From: Cellulomonas fengjieae
GTDB taxonomy: Bacteria > Actinomycetota > Actinomycetes > Actinomycetales > Cellulomonadaceae
Direction of reading: 5' to 3'
DNA length: 64,000 nt
NCBI RefSeq assembly: GCF_018388465.1
Contig: NZ_CP074404.1
Span: 744,001 to 808,000, forward strand
Positions 26,427-33,552 of the stretch are shown piece after piece (the first letter of the stretch is position 1; every line of letters starts with the position of its first letter). The translations under genes and the position numbers were made by a program. A model generated the notes under the pieces. The model ran no database searches. It had not been told where the DNA came from and saw nothing but the letters and a program-made list of their open reading frames with translations.

Positions 26427-27260
26427 ATGAGCGACGAAGGACTCTCCGCACCCGGGCACGGCTACCGCAAGGGACCGGTGCTGCTGCGCGGCGACCAGAT
26501 CCCCAAGACCACCTCGGACCAGCGGCTGCTGAGCCGTGCCGGCAGTGCCGACTGGGTGCACGGCGACCCGTGGCGCGTCATGCGCATCCAGAGCGAGTTC
26601 GTCGAGGGCTTCGGGGCGCTGGCCGAGGTCGGCCCCGCGGTCAGCGTGTTCGGCTCGGCCCGCGTGCCGGTGGACCACCCCGACTACGCGCTCGGCCGGG
26701 AGGTCGCCCGCCTGCTGGTCGAGGCGGGGTACGCCGTCATCACCGGAGGTGGCCCCGGGATCATGGAGGCCGCCAACCAGGGCGCCTACGAGGCGGGCGG
26801 GCTCTCGGTCGGGCTCGGCATCGAGCTGCCGTTCGAGCAGGGCATGAACGACTACGTCGACCTCGGCGTGAACTTCCGCTACTTCTTCGCCCGCAAGACC
26901 ATGTTCGTGAAGTACTCCGAGGGCTTCGTGGTGATGCCGGGCGGCTTCGGCACGTTCGACGAGCTGTTCGAGGCGCTGACGCTCGTGCAGACGCACAAGG
27001 TGATCAGCTTCCCGATCGTGCTGGTGGGCCGCGACTACTGGCAGGGGCTCATCGACTGGGTCGGCAGCGCGGTCCTCGACCGCGGCATGATCTCCGCGGC
27101 CGACCTCGAGCTGCTCAAGGTCGTGGACACCGCGCGCGAGGCGGTCGACGTGGTGCTCGAGCGGGGCGCCCAGCTGCGCGCCGAGGAGGAGGCAGCCGCC
27201 GCCGAGACGGCTCGCGCGCAGCAGGCCGCGTGGGAGTCGGCGCGGGACGCGGCACGGTGA
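26427..27260 (+). CDS. LOG-family protein (TIGR00730 type)
   Basis: A 277-residue Rossmann-fold protein. The motif VVMPGGFGTFDELFEALTLVQ contains the PGGxGTxxE signature, and GGGPGIMEAANQGAYEAGG is the nucleotide-binding segment. LOG proteins release cytokinin bases from their nucleotide 5'-monophosphates, and several bacterial members act as general nucleotide phosphoribohydrolases. A 45-residue N-terminal part and an Ala/Glu-rich tail are normal for the actinobacterial group found beside dapE. The start follows a TAGAGT box. The next gene, folP2, overlaps its stop by GTGA. Confidence 0.88.
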   Translation: MSDEGLSAPGHGYRKGPVLLRGDQIPKTTSDQRLLSRAGSADWVHGDPWRVMRIQSEFVEGFGALAEVGPAVSVFGSARVPVDHPDYALGREVARLLVEAGYAVITGGGPGIMEAANQGAYEAGGLSVGLGIELPFEQGMNDYVDLGVNFRYFFARKTMFVKYSEGFVVMPGGFGTFDELFEALTLVQTHKVISFPIVLVGRDYWQGLIDWVGSAVLDRGMISAADLELLKVVDTAREAVDVVLERGAQLRAEEEAAAAETARAQQAAWESARDAAR

Positions 27261-28162
27261 ACCTGCCGCCCGCCGGCGCCGCGCTGCGCCTGCGCGGGCG
27301 CTGGTTCGGCGCCGACCGCCCCGTCGTCATGGCGGTGGTCAACCGGACGCCCGACTCGTTCTACGCGGCCGCCCGCTACGACGACGCCTCCGCGGACGAG
27401 GCGGTGGCCCGCGCGGTCGACGACGGCGCGGACATCGTCGACCTGGGCGGGGTCCGCGCCGGGCGGGGCCCCCGGGTCGACGCCGCGGAGGAGATCGCCC
27501 GGGTGGTCCCGCTGGTGCGGCGCGTCCGCGCACGCCACCCCGACCTGGTGGTCAGCATCGACACCTGGCGCGCGCAGGTGGCCCGGGCGGCCGCCGACGA
27601 GGGGGCCGACCTGGTCAACGACACCTGGGCCGGGCACGACCCCGCGCTGATGGAGGTGGCGGCCGAGCGCGGCCTGGGCATCGTGTGCACGCACACCGGC
27701 GGCGCCCGTCCGCGCACCGACCCGTTCCGGGTCGAGTACCCGCCGGGCGACGGCGACCCGCTGGACGGCGTGCTCGACGACGTCGTCCGCACGGTCAGCG
27801 CGGCCGCGGCCCGGGCGGTGGGCCTCGGCATCGACCCCGCGAGCGTCCTGGTGGACCCGACGCACGACTTCGGCAAGAACACGTGGCACTCGCTGCACCT
27901 GGTCCGGCGCACCGAGGCGCTCGTGGCGCTCGGCTTCCCGGTGCTGATGGCGCTGTCGCGCAAGGACTTCGTCGGGGAGAGCCTCGACCTGCCGGCCGAG
28001 GAACGGCTCGAGGGCACCCTCGCCGCGACCACCCTCGCCGCATGGCTGGGCGCGAGGGTGTTCCGGGCGCACGACGTGCGCGCGACCCGGCGGACCCTCG
28101 ACATGGTCGCCACCCTCCGCGGGGACCGCCCGCCCGCCCGGGCCGTGCGAGGGCTGGCGTGA
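27257..28162 (+). CDS. folP2: Dihydropteroate synthase paralogue FolP2
   Basis: A 301-residue TIM-barrel protein of the pterin-binding family. Recognisable motifs are VVMAVVNRTPDSFY, ADIVDLGGVRAG, VVSIDTWRAQVA, DLVNDTWAGHD, LVDPTHDFGKNTWHS and LMALSRKDFVGE. True dihydropteroate synthases have NVTPDSFSDGG and NDVSG at the first and fourth positions, so the substitutions and the dapE-LOG-folP2 context place it with mycobacterial FolP2, which is reported not to make dihydropteroate. GTG 27257 overlaps the upstream stop, and the downstream gene overlaps its own stop, so the three genes form a tight unit. Function unknown. Confidence 0.85.
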   Translation: MNLPPAGAALRLRGRWFGADRPVVMAVVNRTPDSFYAAARYDDASADEAVARAVDDGADIVDLGGVRAGRGPRVDAAEEIARVVPLVRRVRARHPDLVVSIDTWRAQVARAAADEGADLVNDTWAGHDPALMEVAAERGLGIVCTHTGGARPRTDPFRVEYPPGDGDPLDGVLDDVVRTVSAAAARAVGLGIDPASVLVDPTHDFGKNTWHSLHLVRRTEALVALGFPVLMALSRKDFVGESLDLPAEERLEGTLAATTLAAWLGARVFRAHDVRATRRTLDMVATLRGDRPPARAVRGLA

Positions 28163-29415
28163 GCGAGGTGCGCGTGGTCGACGAGCCGTCCCTGGAGCCC
28201 ACGCCCGGGCTGTGGGCCTGGGCTGCGAGCCGGCCCTGGTGGGTCCAGGTGCTGGCCGTCTACGGGGCGGCGCGGCTCTTCACGACCGCGGTGTTCCTGT
28301 GGGTGGCCGGCCTGCAGGAGCAGAACCCGTGGACCCCGGCCGACCCCGACTACTTCCCGTACGTCGGGTTCATGTTCGACGGGTCCTGGTACCGGACCGT
28401 GGCGGAGAACGGGTACCCCGCGCAGCTCCCGATCGGCGCCGACGGACTGGTGCAGCAGAACGCGTGGGCGTTCTTCCCGCTCTTCCCGATGCTCGCGCGC
28501 GGACTCATGCGGCTCACGGGCGGGCCGTGGGAGGTCGTCGCGCCCCTGCTCGCCGTCGTCCTCGGCGCCGGGGCGATGCTCGCGATCCACCGCACGGTGG
28601 TGCGCGGAGCGCCGCGCGCGGTCGCCGCTCGTCCCGGCCTCCCGCTGGCGACCGTCGCGCTGGTGAGCGTGTTCCCCACCGCCGCCGTGCTGCAGGTCGC
28701 GTACACCGAGGCGCTCGCCCTGCTGCTCGTCGCGGGCGCTCTGCTGCTCCTCCTGCGGCGCGACTACGCGTGGATGGCGCTGGTCGTCGTCGCGCTGGGG
28801 TTCACGCGCGCGGTCGCGCTCCCGATGGCCGTCGTGGTCGTGGTGCACGCCGCGGTCCGCTGGTGGTCCGCCCGGCGGGGGACCGGCACGTGGACCTGGC
28901 GGACCGGCACGGGCCTGGGGGCGCTCGCGGTGCTGTCGGCGGTGTCGGGCCTGCTGTGGCCCGCGATCTGCGGCTGGGTCACCGGTGTGCCGGACGGCTA
29001 CCTGCAGACCCAGGAGGCCTGGCGGGGGGTGCGCGAGGTGGCGCCGTTCGGCGGGTGGACCTACGTCCCGCAGTTCTGGTTCGGCCAGTACGCGTTGCCG
29101 GTGGTGGCCCTGTCCTTCGCGCTCGTGATCGCGGTGCTCGTCGTCCCGGCCGCCTGGCGCCTGGGCCGCGAGCTGCACGCCTGGGCTGCCGCGTACATCG
29201 TCTACATCGCCGCCGTCGTGGAGCCCGGCAGCAGCCTGGCCCGCTTCCTGCTGCTCGCGTACCCGCTGGGGGCGGTGACGGCCGGCGTGGTCACGCGCCC
29301 GGCGGCGGCCCGGCGCTGGTGGTTCGGGGCCGTGCTCGTGCTGATGCTGGGCCTCCAGGTCCTGTGGGTGCGCCAGATGTGGCACGCCAACCCGGTGGCG
29401 GACTGGCCGCCGTGA
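28159..29415 (+). CDS. Multi-TM membrane glycosyltransferase-like protein (PIG-V type)
   Basis: A 418-residue polytopic membrane protein with about nine to ten hydrophobic segments. The first extracellular loop holds FDGSWYRTVAENGYP and WAFFPLFPMLARGL, the WD/FDGxWY...FFPLFP pattern of PIG-V/GPI-mannosyltransferase-like C-family enzymes. LVSVFPTAAVLQVAYTEALAL follows, also conserved there. Such enzymes use polyprenyl-phosphate sugars outside the membrane; donor and acceptor are not evident. GTG 28159 overlaps the folP2 stop (GTGA). The family call rests on motif recollection. Confidence 0.75.
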   Translation: MSEVRVVDEPSLEPTPGLWAWAASRPWWVQVLAVYGAARLFTTAVFLWVAGLQEQNPWTPADPDYFPYVGFMFDGSWYRTVAENGYPAQLPIGADGLVQQNAWAFFPLFPMLARGLMRLTGGPWEVVAPLLAVVLGAGAMLAIHRTVVRGAPRAVAARPGLPLATVALVSVFPTAAVLQVAYTEALALLLVAGALLLLLRRDYAWMALVVVALGFTRAVALPMAVVVVVHAAVRWWSARRGTGTWTWRTGTGLGALAVLSAVSGLLWPAICGWVTGVPDGYLQTQEAWRGVREVAPFGGWTYVPQFWFGQYALPVVALSFALVIAVLVVPAAWRLGRELHAWAAAYIVYIAAVVEPGSSLARFLLLAYPLGAVTAGVVTRPAAARRWWFGAVLVLMLGLQVLWVRQMWHANPVADWPP

Positions 29416-29512
29416 CCGCTCGGAGGCACGGCTGGATCCGCCGCCGGGTGCTGGACATTCGTCCGATCGTGGCCTGACCGGCATCGGGACAGGTGGGGGG
29501 CCGCCGGTGAAC

Positions 29513-29575
29513 TAGGATGGGACCCGGACAACCGATAGGCGAGGCCGACGTGGGGTGCGTGAAAACGCTCCCCAC
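29513..29575 (+). promoter_or_regulatory. Promoter and structured leader of DUF3117 gene
   Basis: TAGGAT (29513-29518) is a possible -10. Further on, 29550-29575 forms GTGGGG-T-GCGT-GAAA-ACGC-T-CCCCAC, a near-perfect 11-pair hairpin with one T-T mismatch and a GAAA tetraloop. It sits about 40 bases before the AAGGAGAGG ribosome-binding site. The rest of 29416-29615 shows nothing else. Confidence 0.5.
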
Positions 29576-29615
29576 GAGTCACGCACCGGACGCACCAGCG
29601 AAGGAGAGGCCCCGC

Positions 29616-29783
29616 ATGGCCGCGATGAAGCCGAGGACCGGTGACGGCCCGCTCGAGGTCACGAAGGAGGGACGCGGCATCGTGATGCGCGTTCCGCTCG
29701 AGGGCGGTGGACGGCTGGTGGTCGAGCTCAACGCGACCGAGGCCGCGGAGCTGGGTGAGGCTCTGACGTCCGTCGTCAGCTGA
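29616..29783 (+). CDS. DUF3117 small protein
   Basis: A 55-residue protein: MAAMKPRTGDGPLEVTKEGR, then GIVMRVPLEGGGRLVVELNA and TEAAELGEALTSVV. This is the highly conserved actinobacterial DUF3117 family (Rv1211 in M. tuberculosis), of unknown function. AAGGAGAGG lies six bases before ATG 29616. The pepA gene begins two bases after the stop. Its 5' leader contains a GAAA-capped hairpin. Neighbourhood matches the mycobacterial dapE-LOG-folP2-DUF3117 order. Confidence 0.9.
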   Translation: MAAMKPRTGDGPLEVTKEGRGIVMRVPLEGGGRLVVELNATEAAELGEALTSVVS

Positions 29784-29785
29784 CG

Positions 29786-31378
29786 ATGGCACGGACCAGC
29801 TCGAGAGCGTCGATCGGTCGCACGCCCCCCGCGGTGACGGTCGACGGCGGCAGCATCACCACCACGACGCTGCTCACCGACGGCTCCACCGACGCCGTCG
29901 CCGTCCCCGTCGCGCCGCCGCGCGACGGGGACGACGCGTTGCGTCCCCTGCAGGGCACCGCCGAGGCGGCGGCACGCTACGGCGTCGACCTCGCGGAGAT
30001 CGGTGATCGCGCCGGGCTGAGCGGTGCGGCCGGGGAGATCTACGTCCTGCAGCTGCCGCGCCCGGTCGGGTCCTCCGTGACGCTGCCGTGGTCGGGACTG
30101 CCGCCGAGGCTCGTGCTCGTGGGCGTCGGCTCCGGCCGACCCGCTGACCTGCGTCGCGCCGGTGCCGCACTCGCGCGGTCGACCCGCGGTCTCCGCCGGG
30201 TCGTGACCACCCTCGGTGCGGAGGCGCACCAGGACGACTCGGCCGCCGCCACGTGCGCCCGAGCCGTGGCCGAGGGCTACCTGCTCGCCGCGTACGTGCC
30301 GCAGACGTCCGCCACCCAGGACTCGTCGCCTCGCGATGCGGCCGAGCTCGTGCTGCTCGGCCGAGACGGGACCCGGGCCACCGCCGCCGTCGCCGAGGGC
30401 CGCACTGCCGCCACCGCGACGTGGCTGGTCCGCGACCTGGCCGCCACCCCGGCGAGCACCAAGACGCCCGCCTGGCTCGCCGACCAGGCCAAGCGGCTCG
30501 CGACCAAGGCCGGCCTCGAGGTCGTCGTCCGGAGCCCGCGCGAGCTCGCGGCGGAGGGCTTCGGCGGGATCCTCGCGGTGGGCGCCGGATCGGCGTCCTC
30601 GCCGCGGTTGGTGACCGTCTCCTACACGCCGCCGACCGCCGGCGGCCGGCACGTCGTGGTCGTCGGCAAGGGCATCACGTTCGACACGGGCGGCCTCTCG
30701 ATCAAGCCGCGCGAGGCCATGGTCCCGATGAAGACCGACATGACCGGTGCCGCGGTCGCGCTGGCCACCGTGCTGGGTGCCGCTGCCGCGGGCGTCGCGC
30801 ACCGGGTCACGGCCGTGCTGCCCCTGGCGGAGAACCACTTCGGTGGTGCCTCGTACCGGCCGGGTGACGTGCTGACGATGTGGGGCGGCACCACCGTCGA
30901 GATCGCCAACACCGACGCCGAGGGTCGCCTCGTCCTCGCCGACGCGCTGGCCTGGGCCGACGCGACGCTCGACCCCGACGTGCTCATCGACGTCGCCACC
31001 CTGACCGGCGCCGCGACCCTCGGGCTCGGCAAGCAGCACGCCGCGCTGTACAGCGCCGACGAGGAGCTCGCGACCGCGCTGGCCGCGGCCGGCGACGCGT
31101 CCGGCGAGCTCGCCTGGCACATGCCGTTGGTCGAGGAGTACGAGGAGGCGGTGGAGTCGCAGATCGCCGACCTGCGCCATGTCCCGGTGGACAAGCACAT
31201 CGGTGGCGGCTCGATCACCGCCGCCCTGTTCCTGCGGCACTTCGTGGGATCCCGCCGGTGGGCGCACCTCGACATCGCTGGTCCCGCCCGCGCGACGTCG
31301 GACAAGCACGAGGTCACCGAGGGCGCGACCGGCTTCGGCGCCCGCCTCCTGCTGCGGTACCTCGAACAGCTGCGCTGA
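29786..31378 (+). CDS. pepA: Leucyl aminopeptidase (M17)
   Basis: A 530-residue cytosolic metallo-aminopeptidase. The catalytic domain shows VVVVGKGITFDTGGLSIK, MVPMKTDMTGAAVALATVL and the signature NTDAEGRLVLADALAW, supplying the two-metal ligands and the catalytic Lys and Arg. The N-terminal alpha/beta domain is the variable M17 type. The gene follows DUF3117 by two bases. Its last 123 bases occur again at 32311-32430 with small differences, so the present 3' end may have been acquired when the neighbouring methyltransferase DNA was inserted. C-terminus here: LLLRYLEQLR. Confidence 0.93.
   Translation: MARTSSRASIGRTPPAVTVDGGSITTTTLLTDGSTDAVAVPVAPPRDGDDALRPLQGTAEAAARYGVDLAEIGDRAGLSGAAGEIYVLQLPRPVGSSVTLPWSGLPPRLVLVGVGSGRPADLRRAGAALARSTRGLRRVVTTLGAEAHQDDSAAATCARAVAEGYLLAAYVPQTSATQDSSPRDAAELVLLGRDGTRATAAVAEGRTAATATWLVRDLAATPASTKTPAWLADQAKRLATKAGLEVVVRSPRELAAEGFGGILAVGAGSASSPRLVTVSYTPPTAGGRHVVVVGKGITFDTGGLSIKPREAMVPMKTDMTGAAVALATVLGAAAAGVAHRVTAVLPLAENHFGGASYRPGDVLTMWGGTTVEIANTDAEGRLVLADALAWADATLDPDVLIDVATLTGAATLGLGKQHAALYSADEELATALAAAGDASGELAWHMPLVEEYEEAVESQIADLRHVPVDKHIGGGSITAALFLRHFVGSRRWAHLDIAGPARATSDKHEVTEGATGFGARLLLRYLEQLR
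31256..31378 (+). repeat. pepA 3'-end direct repeat, copy A (intact gene)
   Basis: The last 41 codons of pepA match 32311-32430 closely: 53 identical bases run from CCCGCCCGCGCGACG through CACGAGGTCACCGAG. This copy carries one extra codon (CTG) and several different third positions. The two copies bracket about 930 bases containing a methyltransferase gene. Confidence 0.85.
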
Positions 31379-31509
31379 GCCGCCCACGGCCGGCGGGCGC
31401 CGGTGCACCGAGCTCAGGACGTCTCCGTCCTCATCCCGGTACACGCTCTGGCCTGCTCACCGGCTGGCCCTGACTCGATGATGCGCTCGACCAACGGGGG
31501 TACCACCGC

Positions 31510-32262
31510 ATGACCGATCCCGCGAACTTCTACACCGGTCTCGTCGTTCAGGCCTACTCGGCACTCAAGGCCCAGACGTTCGATCCCGCCCCGTACGCCG
31601 CGTTCGTCCGATCGCACGGGCAGCCTGGTCTGGAAGTCGGGTGCGGCGCCGGTCAGCCCCTGCTCGAGCTGGTCAGCAACGGGCTCGACGTCGACGGCGT
31701 CGACTCCTCGCCCGACATGATCGAGCAGGCGCGGACGGCGGCCCGACAGCAAGGGCTGGATGTCAGGCTCCACGTGGCGCGGATGGAACAGATGGACCTC
31801 GGCCGGCAGTACCGGTCGATCTACCTGGCCGGGCCGACCTTCCAGCTGCTCCCCGATGACGAGGTGGCCCTCCGTGCGCTCGAGGCGTTCCGCCGCCACC
31901 TCGCGCCAGGCGGCACCCTGATGGTCCCCCTGTGGGTTGCCGGGCCTACGCCCGCCGAGCAGCTCGGAGCAGCCCGCGAGGCCGTCGACGACTCCGGCGC
32001 AGTCCTGCGCTACACCCCCGTGTCCGAGGTCTACGACCCGGCAACGCGTACTCGGCGCACTGCCGTTACTTACGAACGGGTCCCCACCACCGGTCCGCGA
32101 GAGCGGGTCGACCGGGAGTGGGTGATCCACTGGCAGACCCTGAGAACCATCACCGAGCTCGCATCACAGGCTGGCTTGACGGTTCGGAACGTGGAGCCGC
32201 CGAGTGCCGCCGGTGACGCCGACCTCGGGGCGGAGTTCACCGTCTTCCTGACGCACGCGTAG
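31510..32262 (+). CDS. Class I SAM-dependent methyltransferase, probably acquired
   Basis: A 250-residue methyltransferase. Motif I is PGLEVGCGAGQPLLELVSNG, with VDGVDSSPDMIEQAR as the ribose-binding acidic strand and YLAGPTFQLLPDDEVALRAL as motif IV. Substrate unknown. Its codons use A and T more often than neighbouring genes (for example GCATCACAGGCTGGCTTG near 32161), and it lies between two copies of the pepA 3' end, so transfer is likely. ATG 31510 is preceded by CGGGGGT, a weak ribosome-binding site. The 131 bases before it hold no other feature. Confidence 0.82.
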   Translation: MTDPANFYTGLVVQAYSALKAQTFDPAPYAAFVRSHGQPGLEVGCGAGQPLLELVSNGLDVDGVDSSPDMIEQARTAARQQGLDVRLHVARMEQMDLGRQYRSIYLAGPTFQLLPDDEVALRALEAFRRHLAPGGTLMVPLWVAGPTPAEQLGAAREAVDDSGAVLRYTPVSEVYDPATRTRRTAVTYERVPTTGPRERVDREWVIHWQTLRTITELASQAGLTVRNVEPPSAAGDADLGAEFTVFLTHA

Positions 32263-32310
32263 CAGGCGCCTCGGCGGGTGCGACTGGTGAGCTCCGAACC
32301 CGGGTTCCCC

Positions 32311-32430
32311 CGGTGGGGGCACCTCGACATCGCCGGCCCCGCCCGCGCGACGTCGGACAAGCACGAGGTCACCGAGAGTGCGACTGGCTTCGGCGCCCGC
32401 CTCCTGCGCTACCTCGACGACCTGCGCTGA
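32311..32430 (+). pseudogene. Displaced pepA 3' end, copy B
   Basis: Reads W-GHLDIAGPARATSDKHEV, then TESATGFGARLLRYLDDLR and TGA in the pepA frame, with no start codon or upstream body. Compared with the intact pepA it lacks one Leu codon and ends LDDLR instead of LEQLR. It runs straight into a strong terminator hairpin, as an original gene end would. Just upstream is a 12-base palindrome, GAACCCGGGTTC (32296-32307). Confidence 0.85.
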
Positions 32431-32462
32431 CGCGTCCCGCACCGTCTCCGGTGCGGGACGCG
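32431..32462. terminator. Hairpin terminator between pepA remnant and cutinase gene
   Basis: Perfect 13-bp arms CGCGTCCCGCACC (32431-32443) and GGTGCGGGACGCG (32450-32462) with a 6-base loop. It starts right after the remnant's stop codon and ends seven bases before the convergent cutinase stop, so it can serve both strands. Confidence 0.75.
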
Positions 32463-32469
32463 CTCGCGG

Positions 32470-33342
32470 TCAGAACGGGCAGCTCGAGCTGACCGCGGAG
32501 AACGCCGTGCCGGACGGCGCGGGGCACAGGAACTGCGTGAAGCGGGTGTCGTTGTCGACGAACCGCTTGAGCCAGGCGATCGAGTTCTCGGCGATCGTCG
32601 TGTTCGAGGTGTTGGGCGCGAAGTGGCTCGCTCCCCGCAGCTCGAGGTACGTGCGCGGCGTGGCCGCCGGCAGCGACTGGTAGAACGGTCGCGCGTGCGA
32701 CGTGACGGCCGCGACCGAGTCGTTCTGCGCGCCGATGACGAGCGCGGGTGTGACCACCTCGGGCCAGGTCTTGTCGATGTTCCACGGGGTCAGCGGGATC
32801 ACCGCCTTCAGGGACGGGCGGTCCTTGGCGGCCTCGAGGGTCCCCCCGCCGCCCATCGAGTGGCCCATGAGAGCGACGCGGGTGGCGTCGATCCGGCCGG
32901 CGACCGTGCTGCGCTGGGTCAGGTAGTCGGCGGCCGCAAGCAGCTGGTCGCCGCGGGATGCGGGCTGGTCATAGCGCGACGACGTGTCGATGGTGAACAC
33001 GACGAAACCCTGCGAGGCGATGCGCGGGCCGAGCCAGGCCATGCTCGACTGGTCGGCCGTGTACCCCGGAGCGACCACCACGGCGCCGAACGTGCCCTGT
33101 GACTGGTCGGAGGGGTAGTAGATGGTGCCGCCGCCGAACCCGGAGACGAGCCACCGGGAGAGCGAGGTCTGCGAGACGGCGAACGGGCCGCGAGCGGCCT
33201 GGATGCTGGCGCGGGTCGGTTCCGGTCCACGCTGGTACGGGTTGTCCGCGGCGCCGGCGGGGCTGGCGATGCCCCCGACGAGGAGCGAGGCGCTCAGTGC
33301 GGCGGTGGCGACGGTGCGACGCCATGAGGTCAGAGATGTCAC
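32470..33342 (-). CDS. Secreted cutinase / PET-hydrolase-like polyesterase
   Basis: A 290-residue alpha/beta hydrolase strongly resembling Thermobifida cutinases and PETase. A signal peptide ends near residue 31 (ASPAGA). The mature protein begins NPYQRGPEPTRASI. The catalytic triad is Ser162 (MGHSMGGGG), Asp208 (GAQNDSVAAV) and His240 (GASHFAPN); Tyr94 (PGYTADQSS) and Met163 form the oxyanion hole and Trp187 (LTPWNI) lies at the substrate cleft. One disulfide is possible, Cys273-Cys288; the second active-site disulfide of IsPETase is absent, as in type I enzymes. GTG 33342 follows AGGAGAGG by 10 bases. It probably cleaves cutin or other polyesters. A promoter with a TetR-type operator precedes it. 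Confidence 0.92.
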   Translation of the reverse strand: MTSLTSWRRTVATAALSASLLVGGIASPAGAADNPYQRGPEPTRASIQAARGPFAVSQTSLSRWLVSGFGGGTIYYPSDQSQGTFGAVVVAPGYTADQSSMAWLGPRIASQGFVVFTIDTSSRYDQPASRGDQLLAAADYLTQRSTVAGRIDATRVALMGHSMGGGGTLEAAKDRPSLKAVIPLTPWNIDKTWPEVVTPALVIGAQNDSVAAVTSHARPFYQSLPAATPRTYLELRGASHFAPNTSNTTIAENSIAWLKRFVDNDTRFTQFLCPAPSGTAFSAVSSSCPF

Positions 33343-33428
33343 GACGGTGTGTCCTCTCCTGGGTGCTGCCCCACGGGAACCGACCGGGACGAGTGAGGCG
33401 ATGGGCGGGCCGCTACCTCCTTTCAACA

Positions 33429-33444
33429 AACCGACTGGTCGGTT
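33429..33444. promoter_or_regulatory. TetR-type operator before cutinase gene
   Basis: AACCGAC-TG-GTCGGTT, perfect 7-bp arms, overlaps the expected transcription start just after the -10 at 33450-33455. A repressor bound here would block initiation. No TetR gene is in the window. Confidence 0.6.
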
Positions 33445-33449
33445 CGTCG

Positions 33450-33478
33450 AACGTAGCAGCGACCGTCCGGATTGTCAC
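33450..33478 (-). promoter_or_regulatory. Cutinase promoter (-35 GTGACA, -10 TACGTT)
   Basis: On the minus strand GTGACA (33473-33478) and TACGTT (33450-33455) are separated by 17 bases, a good vegetative promoter for this genome, pointing at the cutinase gene. The rest of 33343-33552 shows no gene. Confidence 0.6.
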
Positions 33479-33552
33479 CGTTCGTCCGTGACAGGGTCAC
33501 AGGGGTCAGCACGCGGCCGTGGCGCCGCCTGCTGTGATGGTCGCCGAGCGCC

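Noticed and set aside
32296..32307. GAACCCGGGTTC palindrome considered as a tRNA T-arm or attachment site
   Set aside because: No acceptor or anticodon stem can be drawn around it, and only one copy was seen. It may be only an SmaI-type palindrome at the recombination edge.
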